A stretch of 64,000 nt of DNA from Plebeiibacterium marinum (GCF_026013615.1 NZ_JAPDPI010000005.1:97548-161547), one strand, 5' to 3'. Counted from the stretch's first letter, positions 1 to 9,693 are shown. Notes: a model not told the origin generated them from the letters alone. Made by a program: numbers and translations.

Positions 1-820
1 ACCGGTGATGCTTTTTTCCGGAGGAAAAGATTCAATTGTAATGTTTCACTTGGCGCGTAAAGCGTTTTATCCTGCAAAAGTCCCTTTTGCACTATTGCAT
101 ATTGATACGGGGCATAACTTTCAGGAAACACTTGACTACAGAGATGATTTAATGGAGAAAACCGGGGCCAAATGCCTGGTGCGTTATGTTCAGGACTCAA
201 TTGATCAGGGTAAAGTAGTGGAAGAGAAAGGGATAAATGCTTCTCGTAATAAATTGCAAACAGTTACCTTGCTGGATGCTTTGGACGAATTGAAATGTGA
301 CGCTGCAATGGGTGGCGGACGTAGAGATGAAGAAAAAGCACGTGCAAAAGAAAGGTTCTTTTCTCATAGGGATGAATTTGGTCAGTGGGATCCTAAAAAC
401 CAGCGTCCGGAGCTTTGGAATATTTTCAACGGCAGAAAAAATATGGGTGAGCACTTTAGGGTTTTCCCAATTAGTAACTGGACAGAGATGGATGTTTGGC
501 AGTATATCTACATGGAAAACATTGAATTGCCGAGCTTGTATTTTACGCATAAAAGAGAAGTGTTTAACCGCGATGGCGTTTGGATGTTTAAAGCTCCTTT
601 TATGCAGCTTAAACCAGGTGAGGAGTTGATAGAGAAGGATGTTAGATGTAGAACAATTGGAGATATTACTTGTACCGGATTAACACTTTCAAAGGCTGAT
701 AACATTGAAGATATCATTCAGGAAGTAGCAGCTACCCGTACTACAGAAAGAGGTGGCCGTGCAGATGACAAGAGATCGGAATCAGCAATGGAAGATCGTA
801 AAAAAGAAGGGTATTTCTAA
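1..820 (+). CDS. cysD: sulfate adenylyltransferase subunit 2 (CysD), 5' end outside the window
   Basis: Small subunit of ATP sulfurylase, which with the GTPase CysN makes adenosine 5'-phosphosulfate from sulfate and ATP in the cytoplasm, the first step of sulfate activation. The reading frame is open to the left edge: the codon before the first Val-Met is Pro, giving PVMLFSGGKDS, the family's PP-loop, which normally lies about 30-40 residues into the protein. The annotated stretch is therefore only the last ~272 residues of a ~300-residue protein and the true start is upstream of the window. The C-terminal part matches the family closely (RCRTIGDITCTG, then the ERGGRADD tail). cysN follows after 26 bases in the same direction, so they form an operon. 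Whether cysC/cysH/cysQ lie upstream cannot be seen. Confidence 0.95.
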   Translation, partial: PVMLFSGGKDSIVMFHLARKAFYPAKVPFALLHIDTGHNFQETLDYRDDLMEKTGAKCLVRYVQDSIDQGKVVEEKGINASRNKLQTVTLLDALDELKCDAAMGGGRRDEEKARAKERFFSHRDEFGQWDPKNQRPELWNIFNGRKNMGEHFRVFPISNWTEMDVWQYIYMENIELPSLYFTHKREVFNRDGVWMFKAPFMQLKPGEELIEKDVRCRTIGDITCTGLTLSKADNIEDIIQEVAATRTTERGGRADDKRSESAMEDRKKEGYF

Positions 821-846
821 CCAATAAAGCTAAGCATCAAATTATT

Positions 847-2118
847 ATGAGCGATAAAAATTCAGGATATTTAGATATGGAGCTTTTACGCTTCACCACC
901 GCAGGTAGTGTTGATGATGGTAAAAGTACTTTAATAGGTAGGTTGCTTTATGATAGTAAAGCCATTTTTGAAGATCAAATGGAAGCTATCGAAAGGGCAA
1001 GTGAAAGAATAGGTAATGAAGAAGTAAACCTGGCTTTATTAACTGATGGTTTAAAAGCTGAAAGGGAGCAGGGGATTACTATTGATGTGGCCTATCGTTA
1101 TTTTGCAACTCCAAAACGTAAGTTTATTATTGCAGATACCCCGGGGCATATACAATATACCCGAAATATGGTAACAGGGGCAAGTACTGCTAATGTGGCC
1201 ATTATTTTGGTAGATGCCCGACATGGTGTGTTGGAACAAACGTTGCGCCATTCATATATTGCGTCATTGTTGCAAATTCCACATATTATCTTTTGTGTAA
1301 ACAAAATGGATTTGGTGGATTACAGTGAAGAAACTTTTGAGAAGATTAAGAATGATATTGACGGGATTTCGTCAAAATTAGACGTTAAGGATATTCGTTT
1401 TGTGCCAATAAGTGCATTAAATGGGGATAATGTGGTAGAGCGTTCTGAAAAAATGGAATGGTATGACGGACCAACATTATTGCACCTTTTGGAAAATATA
1501 CATATCAGTAGTGATATTAACCATCAGGATTTCCGCTTCCCGGTACAGTATGTTGTTCGTCCTCAAACTGCAGAATTCCCTGATTACAGGGGCTATGGTG
1601 GTAGAATAGCCAGTGGTGCTGTTAAGGTTGGAGATCCTATTACGGTGTTGCCTTCTGGTTTTACCTCTAAAGTAAAAACAATAGATTTCTTTGAGGATAC
1701 CCTTGAGGAAGCTTTTGCCCCACAATCGGTTACTGTCACCCTGGAAGATGAGATTGACATCAGCAGGGGAGATATGTTGGTTAAATCAGATAACTTGCCT
1801 CAAACAACACAGGATATTGATTTGATGGTATGCTGGTTTAATGAGCGTAAAGTTATACCTAGAGGAAAATATGTTATTCGCCACACTTCAGCCGAAGCAA
1901 GATGTATGGTAACAAATATTCATTATAAAATGAATATCAATACGCTTGAAAAAAATGAAGAGGATAAAGAAGTTGGTATGAATGATATTGCAAAGTTAAC
2001 TTTAAGGGTTACAAAACCATTGCATATTGATACCTATAACCAAAATAGAATTACAGGTAGTGTAATTTTAGTGGATGAAGGCACTAATGAAACGGTAGCT
2101 GCAGGTATGATTCGTTAA
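847..2118 (+). CDS. cysN: sulfate adenylyltransferase subunit 1, GTPase (CysN)
   Basis: 423-residue EF-Tu-like GTPase subunit of ATP sulfurylase; GTP hydrolysis drives APS formation by CysD. G-domain motifs are visible: P-loop GSVDDGKS at residues 20-27, switch region around EQGITIDVAYRYF, DTPGH at 97-101 and NKMD at 152-155. Domains II and III (beta barrels) fill residues ~230-423. It stops at 423 residues, so it is not the CysNC fusion with an APS kinase. The ATG at 847 follows the cysD stop by 26 bases. A strong rho-independent terminator lies directly downstream, ending the operon. Confidence 0.96.
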   Translation: MSDKNSGYLDMELLRFTTAGSVDDGKSTLIGRLLYDSKAIFEDQMEAIERASERIGNEEVNLALLTDGLKAEREQGITIDVAYRYFATPKRKFIIADTPGHIQYTRNMVTGASTANVAIILVDARHGVLEQTLRHSYIASLLQIPHIIFCVNKMDLVDYSEETFEKIKNDIDGISSKLDVKDIRFVPISALNGDNVVERSEKMEWYDGPTLLHLLENIHISSDINHQDFRFPVQYVVRPQTAEFPDYRGYGGRIASGAVKVGDPITVLPSGFTSKVKTIDFFEDTLEEAFAPQSVTVTLEDEIDISRGDMLVKSDNLPQTTQDIDLMVCWFNERKVIPRGKYVIRHTSAEARCMVTNIHYKMNINTLEKNEEDKEVGMNDIAKLTLRVTKPLHIDTYNQNRITGSVILVDEGTNETVAAGMIR

Positions 2119-2138
2119 TACAACAATATGATAATATC

Positions 2139-2174
2139 AAAAATCCCCGGTAGAATTTCTATCGGGGATTTTTT
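2139..2174 (+). terminator. rho-independent terminator of cysDN
   Basis: Stem AAATCCCCGGTAG / CTATCGGGGATTT (one G-T pair) with a 5-base loop, followed by a T run; it sits 22 bases past the cysN stop. Confidence 0.9.
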
Positions 2175-2192
2175 GTTATGCGTAATTATATA

Positions 2193-2227
2193 GTCTTATG
2201 TCTTTTATCTATTGTCTAATGTCTATT
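2193..2227. repeat. 7-bp degenerate tandem array H1
   Basis: Five consecutive heptamers of the form RTCTWWT (GTCTTAT, GTCTTTT, ATCTATT, GTCTAAT, GTCTATT). They fill the space between the cysN terminator and the stop of the minus-strand FadL-like gene. Read on the other strand the unit is the same AGAYAAK type seen in other arrays of this window. Confidence 0.8.
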
Positions 2228-2228
2228 T

Positions 2229-3776
2229 TCAAAACTTCATACCAAAAGTAAGAACCATTGAGTGGTCTTCAGTGCTTGTTTTGGTAATAGGTGGTGGACC
2301 TACAGCAGTATCATGTTCGGGACTCCAATTGTAGTTGTAATAATTGATATCGAATGATGATAACTTATACGCAAAATCAATAAAGTAGCTTTTGAAACGG
2401 TATCCAAAGCCTGCAGCATAACTTGTTATTTCATTATCCTTAGGATCGTTTTTATAAGGAGAACCCTGCAGGGCATAACCGCATCTCAAACTAAGTTGAT
2501 TGTTTACTCTGAATTCAGCCCCAGCCCTAAAATTATTTGAATTGGTAAATATGTTTTTTATTTCGTCGTTTTGATAGTTGATGGTAGTAACATCTTTCCA
2601 GCTATCAACTGTTGATTTAAACTTGGCGTTGGCATAGTTTATTCTTTCGTAATCAAAACTTAAGATGGCTACCTTTCCAATAATATACGAAGCACTGGCA
2701 ATCAATTTGTCAGGAGTTCGGAAGTTGTAATCGTATTCGCCATCGTAATAATCGTAAATATTACTGGAGCCTTCTTCCGGAATTTCATTGTAAAAATAGG
2801 AGTCTATTCTGCTACCGTAGTTTTCTTCAATGTTGTACCAGGTGGGAGAGTGGTAAGCCAAACCTAGTCTCAACCCTTTTGCCGGAGTTACAATAACACC
2901 TAGTTTTAAGTTAATACCAGTACCTGAAGCCTCTAAATAATCAGATACGGTAAAGCGCCTGAATGAATCATCATAAATTACATTGTCTTCTTCACTAAAC
3001 TCTTCAAAATAAGATGATTCTTCATCGTAGTTAAGCATGGAAAAGTTAATGCTGGTACCTATTAGCAACAGATTGCTGATGTTGGCACCAAATGTAAAGT
3101 TAACTTCACCGGTGTATCCGTCTTTTTCAATAATCCTGGTTTGGTGAACCTTGTCGCCAATATCCAACAGACTGGTATAAATATAGTCGGTGGTATTTGG
3201 GTCAAGCTCGTTAATTAAATAGGTATTATATCCAAGCAAAGATAAGTTTTCCAGTTCAGAAGGGTGTAAACCATCTGCATCAAAAAGAAACATATCAGTC
3301 ATTGAGTTGGAAACGTTTCTGGCTTGCGACATGGAGCGGTAGTTAAAGTTGTTGTTCCTGTTATAGCCAACTCCAAAGTGGGTACTGACAATACCTTTTT
3401 TAACCTCTCGCATGGGTTTGTATGTGCCCACGTAGCCTATCTGGTTAAATGCAAATGTGGTTTTGTTGTCTTCTGAATTTATGGTGTTAAGCGTTGTGCC
3501 GCTTGGCGCATGAAACATGCTCTCTGTTGAATTGAGTATAACCGATGGCGTAACAGAAAACTCGGAAGACCTGTAGGCCGCAATGCCTGCCGGGTTGATG
3601 CCAATAGCACTAAAATCCCCACCTAATGAACCAAAAGCACCACCCATAGCTGTTGATCTGGCAGTTCCGCTGTATTGGGGTTGGGAGTATCTGAGGACGT
3701 CAAGATAGCTTTGAGCAAGCATGTTAGTGCTCAGGCAAATTAAAAATAAGCTATATATTATTTTAGATTTAATCAT
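2229..3776 (-). CDS. FadL/OmpP1/TodX-family outer-membrane transport protein
   Basis: 515-residue predicted outer-membrane beta barrel for uptake of hydrophobic compounds; the substrate cannot be told from sequence. A signal peptide covers residues 1-22 and ends in LAQ. The mature N-terminus contains the family signature ARSTAMGGAFGSLGGDFSA followed by INPAGIA, which is the plug/hatch region in FadL-like proteins. The rest alternates aromatic and polar residues and ends in a phenylalanine (LTFGMKF), the usual barrel-terminal residue for Bam recognition. It is downstream of, and co-directional with, the Ser-rich lipoprotein gene, with 129 bases between them holding a heptamer array. Family assignment is firm, substrate unknown. 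Confidence 0.85.
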   Translation of the reverse strand: MIKSKIIYSLFLICLSTNMLAQSYLDVLRYSQPQYSGTARSTAMGGAFGSLGGDFSAIGINPAGIAAYRSSEFSVTPSVILNSTESMFHAPSGTTLNTINSEDNKTTFAFNQIGYVGTYKPMREVKKGIVSTHFGVGYNRNNNFNYRSMSQARNVSNSMTDMFLFDADGLHPSELENLSLLGYNTYLINELDPNTTDYIYTSLLDIGDKVHQTRIIEKDGYTGEVNFTFGANISNLLLIGTSINFSMLNYDEESSYFEEFSEEDNVIYDDSFRRFTVSDYLEASGTGINLKLGVIVTPAKGLRLGLAYHSPTWYNIEENYGSRIDSYFYNEIPEEGSSNIYDYYDGEYDYNFRTPDKLIASASYIIGKVAILSFDYERINYANAKFKSTVDSWKDVTTINYQNDEIKNIFTNSNNFRAGAEFRVNNQLSLRCGYALQGSPYKNDPKDNEITSYAAGFGYRFKSYFIDFAYKLSSFDINYYNYNWSPEHDTAVGPPPITKTSTEDHSMVLTFGMKF

Positions 3777-3861
3777 AGTATTTAAATTAAGATTGTATTG
3801 TTATTGTATCACTGTGTTTTTATTCAGTAATGTTTTTTAAATCTATTTGTAAGTCAATCCC

Positions 3862-3903
3862 TCAGCTCATCTCTCATCTCTTATCTCTTATCTCTTATCT
3901 AGT
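3862..3903. repeat. 7-bp degenerate tandem array H2
   Basis: Units ATCTCTC, ATCTCTT (three times) and ATCTAGT lie just beyond the stop of the minus-strand lipoprotein gene. The reverse-complement unit AAGAGAT is the same family as the arrays inside the miniature element (5492-5634) and near 26.5 kb. Confidence 0.85.
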
Positions 3904-3905
3904 AT

Positions 3906-5306
3906 TTACCTCCCCCTGCTGGAACGTGAACTTCCGCTACTTGATCTGCTACTGCTTCCCGAACTTCTTGTACCGCTGCTGCTACTGCTGCTTGATCTGC
4001 TTCCGCTTGAATAAGAAGATGAAGAAGATCTGGTGCTGCTGTTGTATGATGGTGAGTAAGTTCTTGTTGGCGTACTGCTTCTGGTATTGTTATAACTAGA
4101 ACTTCTGCTTCTTGAACTCCCGGTATTGTAAGTTCTGTTTGAAGAACTACGGCTATTGGAGTAAGAGCTTTTGTTACTTGAAGAGTTTGAATATGTTCTG
4201 GTAGGAGCAGTGTTGTTTGTTCTGCTTGAATTTGTATTGTAAGTGCTCCTTGTATTTGATCTTCCTGATGTTCTGGTGTATGTAGGAGTAGAAGTGCTCC
4301 TTGTGTTGCCTGAAACCTGTGAAGATTTTGTGGTTGCAGAAGCAGCTCTGTTATACGAAGCCCTTGTTGTTCTGCTGGAGTATGTTTTAGTGGCCGCAGG
4401 GTTGCTTGTTGTTTGTGCTACACGGCTTGTTCTTCCAATGTTACCGGTTCCTGAAGATTGTGTAGCTGCTTTGTTTGTGGAAATTTGCCTGCTGCTGCGT
4501 ACCCTGTCTGAGTATACCTCTCTTGGTGCACGTTCACGATAAAAGTTGTTTTTTGCATAATGACCGTGGTATGGGTAATGTCCTCCATAGTATCCTCCAT
4601 AATGATATGGATATCCCCATCCCCAGTATGGGTAACTGTAGTCATAGTAACCAAATCCGATTCCCCATCCCCAGTTGCTATACCAGGGACTGTTCCATCC
4701 GTAATATCCGTAAAAGCCATAGTTTGAATAGGGTCGGCTGTAACGCCAGTCCCAGTAATATCTGCTGTGCCATTCAGGTACAACAAAAGCATAGTCTCCG
4801 TCAATATATACGTTGTAATCAAAGCCGCTGTTAAAAATGACTTCGTCATATAAAGGCGACCAATATGGAATCCCCCTCATAGGTCCATGGAAGCGGGCAA
4901 TGCGCTCTGCATAGTCTTTATCCATTTGTGAACCTTCAAATTCATTTACCCAATAACCTGTTTGTTCGTTGTAATATAATAAGGTATCTACATCCTGAAC
5001 AGAGTCATTAGTTAACAAGGAGGTATATTCTTGCTGTATGCCCGAAAAATCCCTTAAATCTTCATTTACTTTTGCCTGAGGTGTTTGCTGGTATGAGCTT
5101 TTCAGGTGAGAATAGGTTTTATTATCTTCCTTTTGAACCTGCTTATCAGGAGATGGCAAAGAAGAATACCCCTCTGCTATTGAAATGGGTTTATCGGAAG
5201 GTGAATAATATAAATCATCTTCGTATACACTTGCACTGTTTTGGTATGTTGCACAACTTGTTAAAGCAAACAAGGCAACGGCTGATATTTGAATAATCTT
5301 TTTCAT
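3906..5306 (-). CDS. lipoprotein with Tyr/Trp/Gly-rich middle and Ser/Thr/Arg-rich C-terminal half
   Basis: 466 residues, no function assigned. Residues 1-18 form a lipoprotein signal with lipobox LTSC (Cys18), so it is probably anchored in the outer membrane. Residues ~25-130 are an ordinary acidic region. Residues ~155-255 are extremely rich in Tyr, Trp and Gly with WxxWxY-like repeats. Residues ~265-466 are low-complexity Ser/Thr/Arg/Asn and end in SSRGR, so the protein is strongly basic and probably disordered at its C-terminus. The skewed codons throw long open frames on other strands; these are shadows. The TATYQN-like start and composition resemble uncharacterised Bacteroidota surface proteins. 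A structural or adhesive role is only a guess. Confidence 0.75.
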   Translation of the reverse strand: MKKIIQISAVALFALTSCATYQNSASVYEDDLYYSPSDKPISIAEGYSSLPSPDKQVQKEDNKTYSHLKSSYQQTPQAKVNEDLRDFSGIQQEYTSLLTNDSVQDVDTLLYYNEQTGYWVNEFEGSQMDKDYAERIARFHGPMRGIPYWSPLYDEVIFNSGFDYNVYIDGDYAFVVPEWHSRYYWDWRYSRPYSNYGFYGYYGWNSPWYSNWGWGIGFGYYDYSYPYWGWGYPYHYGGYYGGHYPYHGHYAKNNFYRERAPREVYSDRVRSSRQISTNKAATQSSGTGNIGRTSRVAQTTSNPAATKTYSSRTTRASYNRAASATTKSSQVSGNTRSTSTPTYTRTSGRSNTRSTYNTNSSRTNNTAPTRTYSNSSSNKSSYSNSRSSSNRTYNTGSSRSRSSSYNNTRSSTPTRTYSPSYNSSTRSSSSSYSSGSRSSSSSSSGTRSSGSSSRSSSGSSRSSRGR

Positions 5307-5491
5307 GGCACTAGTGTTACAAGGGTTTCACACAAATCTTTTTTCGTAAAAAAAGTAATTATTACTGTAAAAATCGCATTTAAAGCTGCAAAAAATGAGC
5401 TTAAAATGAAAATTGGTTTCGTTTTATATCTATCAATAACCATGCCGATATAATAAATCGTGATATATGATTTAATAGTTTTTTTCTAATC

Positions 5492-5634
5492 TAACAGATC
5501 GTTAGATTTTAGATAAGAGATAAGAGATAAGAGACTCATTTACAAGATGCTTAAAATGAGATTTTTACCCAATCTAAGTTGATTTTATTAAATATCTCAT
5601 AATCTTACACTTATAAAAAACTAACGAACTATTG
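5492..5634 (+). mobile_element. miniature inverted-repeat element, copy A (143 bp)
   Basis: Terminal inverted repeats TAACAGATCGTTAGATTTT (left) and, read inward on the other strand, CAATAGTTCGTTAGTTTTT (right) match at 15 of 19 positions. The element is flanked by an exact 5-base direct repeat TAATC (5487-5491 and 5635-5639), the mark of transposition. Internally it carries three GATAAGA heptamers; other copies have two, which accounts exactly for its extra 7 bases. It has no coding capacity. Copies B (43011), C (50632) and D (57022) are in this window. Confidence 0.88.
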
Positions 5635-6267
5635 TAATCAATGCGTTTGGTTTAAAAATATCCTGTATAAGCCGGTTGTTGGATTGTTTTGGATATACCC
5701 GCTGTGTCTTCATGTAAAAGTCAGACTCTGAGTTCTATTCAAATTGTGCTTGCCTGAAAACTCGATTTTATCCCAACCCGCACCCTCCAACTCTCCCGAA
5801 TACAAGTTTGGGGCAGGCTCTAAACAGGGTGTGTGAAAATAGATAAATATCTTTGAGAAACTTTTAATTTTAAATCACAACTCCTTCTTGTACAACCCTA
5901 TATCGCCATAAGGGGACTTTACCCCTTCCCGTAACCAAGACTTCTGCAGCACATGATAACAAGCTGTAAATCAGAAGCCCCTTTAGGGGTTTGGGGTTAT
6001 ACAAGCTGTAAATAAATCTCCATAAGGGTAGCCTCCACTTCAGAGCCTGTCCCGATCAAACGGGAGGAGGTATGGGAGTAAAACGAGAGAGTGCTTGTAA
6101 GTAACCACTTTTCGTTAAAAGAGTTTTTATACACCCTCTAAAGGGAGCCACAACCCCCACAGCGAGAGAGACTTCCCCTTTAGGGAATAGCCGTCAGGCC
6201 AAGGTTCTATTTTACTGGAATAATGTTATATATTTTAGGCTGAAGATCTTTTGTAAAGGCATTTTGT

Positions 6268-6387
6268 AAATCGTGCTGAAAGCACAGCTTATCCTGGCCC
6301 CATGTAGCGCATGGGGTTATGTAAGGGGTAATCAACGTCCTGTAGGGACAGCTCATTCATTTTTGAACTGTGCTTTCAGCACGATTT
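6268..6387. repeat. 120-bp nested palindromic element
   Basis: Outer arms AAATCGTGCTGAAAGCACAG (6268-6287) and CTGTGCTTTCAGCACGATTT (6368-6387) are perfect 20-base inverted repeats. Inside are further hairpins, CCCCATG/CATGGGG around 6298-6315 and GTCC/GGAC around 6339-6351. It would form a branched cruciform or RNA. No coding capacity and no recognisable tRNA fold. Confidence 0.8.
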
Positions 6388-6594
6388 GATTCCAGTCTGT
6401 TCTGCTACTATCATAACAAAAATTTCAGCGGTTTTCTTACAGAGGCTAAATAAGTCCCTGATCTTTTGTCTAAAAATCTACTGATCCACACTTCCTAATG
6501 TGCTGTATTTTTTGTTATTTTGCGAATCCTTTTTAGTAATGGTACTGAAAAAGTGAGAAAAAGAAATTATAGAAAGATTTAGATAAAGAACAAA

Positions 6595-8070
6595 ATGGCA
6601 AAAGGATTAACTAAAAGGAGTAAAGATTACTCTCAGTGGTATAATGAATTGGTAATAAAAGCCGATTTGGCTGAAAATTCTGCAGTTAGAGGCTGTATGG
6701 TGATTAAACCCTACGGCTATGCCATCTGGGAAAAAATGCAACAGCAACTCGATAAGATGTTCAAGGAGACAGGGCATGTGAACGCTTATTTCCCGTTATT
6801 TATTCCTAAATCTTTTTTTAGTAAGGAAGCTGATCACGTTGAAGGATTTGCAAAAGAATGTGCAGTGGTAACACACTACCGTTTAATGAATGATCCTGAT
6901 GGCAACGGAGTTGTGGTTGACCCTAGTGCAAAATTGGAGGAAGAGCTGATTGTTCGTCCAACTTCTGAAACAATAATCTGGAACACCTATAAAAACTGGA
7001 TCCAATCATACCGCGATCTTCCGATTAAATGTAACCAATGGGCCAATGTGGTTCGTTGGGAAATGAGAACCCGTTTGTTTTTGCGTACAGCTGAATTTTT
7101 ATGGCAGGAAGGTCATACGGCCCATGCTACTAAAGAAGAAGCATTGGAAGAAACGGAAACAATGATTAAGGTTTATGCAGAGTTTGCTGAAAAGTATCTT
7201 GCAGTTCCTGTTATTCAAGGTTTAAAAACAGAAAACGAGCGTTTTGCAGGTGCATTGGAAACTTATACCATCGAGGCTTTAATGCAGGATGGAAAAGCAT
7301 TGCAATCGGGAACATCGCACTTTTTAGGACAAAACTTTGCCAAAGCATTTGATGTTAAATTTGCCAGCAAGGAAGGAACTGAAGATTATGTATGGGCTAC
7401 TTCATGGGGTGTTTCAACCCGTTTGATGGGGGCTTTGATTATGGCGCACTCTGATGATTTTGGTTTGGTGTTGCCTCCAAAACTGGCTCCAATACAGGTA
7501 GCTATCGTTCCTATTTATAAGAGTGAAGAGGATTTGGCTAAAATTACTGAGAAAGTTGATGTGATTGTGGCTGAACTTAAAAAACGTGGAATCTCAGTTA
7601 AGTTTGATGATTCAGATAACCGTAAGCCGGGTTGGAAATTTGCTCAATATGAGTTACAGGGGGTGCCGGTGCGTTTGGCTGTTGGTCCTCGTGATATTGA
7701 AAACAATACCGTGGAGGTAGCTCGTCGTGATACTTTGACAAAAGAAGTGGTGTCAATTGATGGGATAGAGGATTACGTAACTGATTTGTTGGATCAGATC
7801 CAGGATAATATATTCCAAAAAGCCCTTGATTTCAGAGCTGAAAAGACTACAGTGGTGGAATCTTATGATGAATTTAAGAAGGTGTTGGAAGAAAAAGGTG
7901 GATTTATCATGGCTCACTGGGATGGAACATCCGAAACCGAACAAAAAATTAAGGATGAAACTAAAGCAACAATCCGTTGTATTCCTTTGGATGGCGATAA
8001 AACACCGGGAAATTGTATTGTTACCGGAAACCCATCTGCACAGCGCGTAATATTCGCTAAAGCGTATTGA
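6595..8070 (+). CDS. proS: prolyl-tRNA synthetase, archaeal/eukaryotic type
   Basis: 491-residue class II synthetase charging tRNA-Pro. The short form without the inserted editing (INS/YbaK-like) domain of the E. coli enzyme is seen: the catalytic core runs about residues 20-285, with motif 2 region [20 protein letters not shown] and class II ATP-site residues, then an anticodon-binding domain (~300-395), then the C-terminal extension typical of the archaeal/eukaryotic type, ending in RVIFAKAY. Start at the ATG giving [20 protein letters not shown], which matches the family start. It stands alone, with gene-free DNA on both sides and a terminator about 170 bases downstream. Confidence 0.96.
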   Translation: MAKGLTKRSKDYSQWYNELVIKADLAENSAVRGCMVIKPYGYAIWEKMQQQLDKMFKETGHVNAYFPLFIPKSFFSKEADHVEGFAKECAVVTHYRLMNDPDGNGVVVDPSAKLEEELIVRPTSETIIWNTYKNWIQSYRDLPIKCNQWANVVRWEMRTRLFLRTAEFLWQEGHTAHATKEEALEETETMIKVYAEFAEKYLAVPVIQGLKTENERFAGALETYTIEALMQDGKALQSGTSHFLGQNFAKAFDVKFASKEGTEDYVWATSWGVSTRLMGALIMAHSDDFGLVLPPKLAPIQVAIVPIYKSEEDLAKITEKVDVIVAELKKRGISVKFDDSDNRKPGWKFAQYELQGVPVRLAVGPRDIENNTVEVARRDTLTKEVVSIDGIEDYVTDLLDQIQDNIFQKALDFRAEKTTVVESYDEFKKVLEEKGGFIMAHWDGTSETEQKIKDETKATIRCIPLDGDKTPGNCIVTGNPSAQRVIFAKAY

Positions 8071-8075
8071 TAGTT

Positions 8076-8212
8076 AGTCATTATTAGTCATTGGTTATTA
8101 GTTATTGGTTATTGTTCATTGCTCATTGTTCATTGTTCATTGTTCATTGTTCATTGCTCATTGTTCATTGTTCATTGCTCATTGCTCATTGTTCATTGTT
8201 CATTGCTCATTG
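8076..8212. repeat. 7-bp degenerate tandem array H3 (about 19 units)
   Basis: Starts as ATTAGTC/ATTGGTT/ATTAGTT units and becomes a run of ATTGTTC and ATTGCTC units, all of the form ATTRNTY and all in phase for about 135 bases. It lies between the proS stop and its terminator, so it would be transcribed as 3' untranslated RNA. Confidence 0.88.
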
Positions 8213-8237
8213 ATAACCGTATCAGATGATATTTGTC

Positions 8238-8266
8238 AGGGAGGCTATTTTTATAGTCTCCCTTTT
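8238..8266 (+). terminator. rho-independent terminator after proS
   Basis: Stem AGGGAGGCTAT / ATAGTCTCCCT (one G-T pair) with a 4-base T loop and a following run of six T. It is 168 bases past the proS stop, on the far side of the heptamer array. Confidence 0.8.
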
Positions 8267-8466
8267 TTGTTTTTGGGATATTTACTTCTACATTTAGTTT
8301 CCTAAAAAAATTAGGTAGTTCGAATTCATTCTACTCATAAAAAATATTGCGGGTGCTGGTTGTAATGCACGTGCCTTTTTTTGGAGCAATGCTTTGTTTT
8401 TTCTTGGGTAGAAATACGGGAATTTGACTTAGAGCATGAAGATTCATCAATTAATTATTAGTTAAA

Positions 8467-9693
8467 ATGATAAATATAAAAGAGCGGTTTTTAAAATATG
8501 TTGGGATAGATACCCAATCGGATACCGATACCGGATTAACCCCTTCAACACCCGGGCAAATGTTGTTCTCGCAACAATTGGCAGAAGAGCTAAATTCAAT
8601 AGGACTGGAAGATGTGGAGCTGGATGAAAATGGTTACTTAATGGCCACTATTCCTTCAAATGTTGAGGCCGAAGTACCTGTAATTGGATTTATTGCCCAT
8701 GTGGATACCAGCCCTGATTTTAGTGGTAAGCATGTGAATCCGCAAATTATAGAAAATTACGACGGATCAGCCATAACCTTAAATCAGGAGGAAAATATTG
8801 TTCTTGCTCCCGATGAGTTCCCGGAATTGAGTAAATACGTAGGACAAACATTGATAACTACCGATGGAACTACGCTTTTGGGTGCTGATGATAAGGCCGG
8901 GGTAGCCGAAATTGTTACTGCAGCAGAATATTTAATAAACCATCCGGAAATAAAACATGGTAAAATAAGAATTGGTTTTACACCTGATGAAGAGATTGGT
9001 GCGGGAGCAGATCATTTTGATGTTGAGAAGTTTGGGGCTGAATATGCCTATACCATGGATGGGGGTGAGATTGGAGAGCTTGAATATGAAAATTTTAATG
9101 CGGCTATTGCAAAAATAACCGTTAATGGGAGGAATGTGCATCCTGGTTATGCAAAAAACAAAATGCGTAATTCAATTCGTATAGCCAACCAGGTTGTTAC
9201 TATGTTGCCCCGTGTTGAAACACCTGAACATACCGAAGGGTACGAAGGTTTTTTCCATTTAATGTCGTTTGTTGGCGAGGTGGAAAAGAGTGAGTTGACC
9301 TATATAATCAGGGATTTCAGAAGAGACCGGTTTGAAGACCGGAAGAAGGAAATTAAGCATATTGTTAGTAAAGTGAATAAAGAATATGGTTCCGGAACGG
9401 TTGAAATTGAGGTTAAAGACCAGTATTACAATATGCGCGAAAAGGTAGAACCTGTAAAATATATTGTAGATAATGCTGAAAAAGCAATGGAGTTGGTTGG
9501 GGTAAAACCAAATGTTCGTCCTATTAGAGGGGGAACTGATGGTTCGCGCCTTTCTTTTATGGGTTTGCCTACTCCTAATATTTTTGCCGGAGGTCATAAT
9601 TTTCACGGACGTTTTGAATTTGTTCCACTTGAAAGCATGCAAAAAGCTGTTGAAGTCATTCTTAAAATCGTAGAGCTGGCGGCAGTAAAATAG
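8467..9693 (+). CDS. pepT: peptidase T (tripeptide aminopeptidase)
   Basis: 408-residue M20-family zinc metallopeptidase releasing N-terminal residues from tripeptides in the cytoplasm. Metal-ligand motifs are present: HVD at residues 78-80 ([12 protein letters not shown]), the bridging-Asp motif LLGADDKAG, the catalytic Glu pair in [27 protein letters not shown], and the C-terminal His in [15 protein letters not shown]. Length equals the family norm. It is monocistronic, with a 396-base gap before it and the accessory island after it. Confidence 0.96.
   Translation: MINIKERFLKYVGIDTQSDTDTGLTPSTPGQMLFSQQLAEELNSIGLEDVELDENGYLMATIPSNVEAEVPVIGFIAHVDTSPDFSGKHVNPQIIENYDGSAITLNQEENIVLAPDEFPELSKYVGQTLITTDGTTLLGADDKAGVAEIVTAAEYLINHPEIKHGKIRIGFTPDEEIGAGADHFDVEKFGAEYAYTMDGGEIGELEYENFNAAIAKITVNGRNVHPGYAKNKMRNSIRIANQVVTMLPRVETPEHTEGYEGFFHLMSFVGEVEKSELTYIIRDFRRDRFEDRKKEIKHIVSKVNKEYGSGTVEIEVKDQYYNMREKVEPVKYIVDNAEKAMELVGVKPNVRPIRGGTDGSRLSFMGLPTPNIFAGGHNFHGRFEFVPLESMQKAVEVILKIVELAAVK

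Larger units (their letters stand above)
5307..6594. other. 1.3-kb gene-free, repeat-rich gap upstream of proS
   Basis: No credible coding region on either strand. From left to right it holds AT-rich DNA, a miniature inverted-repeat element (5492-5634), a stretch shared in inverse orientation with 43235-43270 (5746-5781), a direct repeat of ACAAGCTGTAAAT (about 5959 and 6001), several small CCCCTTTAGGGG-type hairpins (5976-6180), and a nested palindromic element (6268-6387). The proS promoter must lie near 6500-6580, but no clean TAnnTTTG was found. Confidence 0.7.
8071..8466. other. gap between proS and pepT: heptamer array plus terminator
   Basis: Contains the longest heptamer array of the window (8076-8212) and then the proS terminator (8238-8266). 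About 200 bases of ordinary AT-rich DNA follow, in which no gene or clear promoter was seen. An open frame across the array merely translates the repeat. Confidence 0.75.

Noticed and set aside
4243..4849. Long open frames on both strands across the Ser/Tyr-rich lipoprotein gene
   Set aside because: They are shadows produced by the biased codons of the real gene (lipobox, signal peptide) and have no family features.
8076..8212. The ATTGTTC/ATTGCTC run as a CRISPR array or a coding repeat
   Set aside because: Unit is 7 bases with no spacers, no cas genes are present, and the open frame only translates the repeat.
8315..8340. GTTCGAATTC as a tRNA T-arm
   Set aside because: No acceptor stem or anticodon arm could be paired around it.
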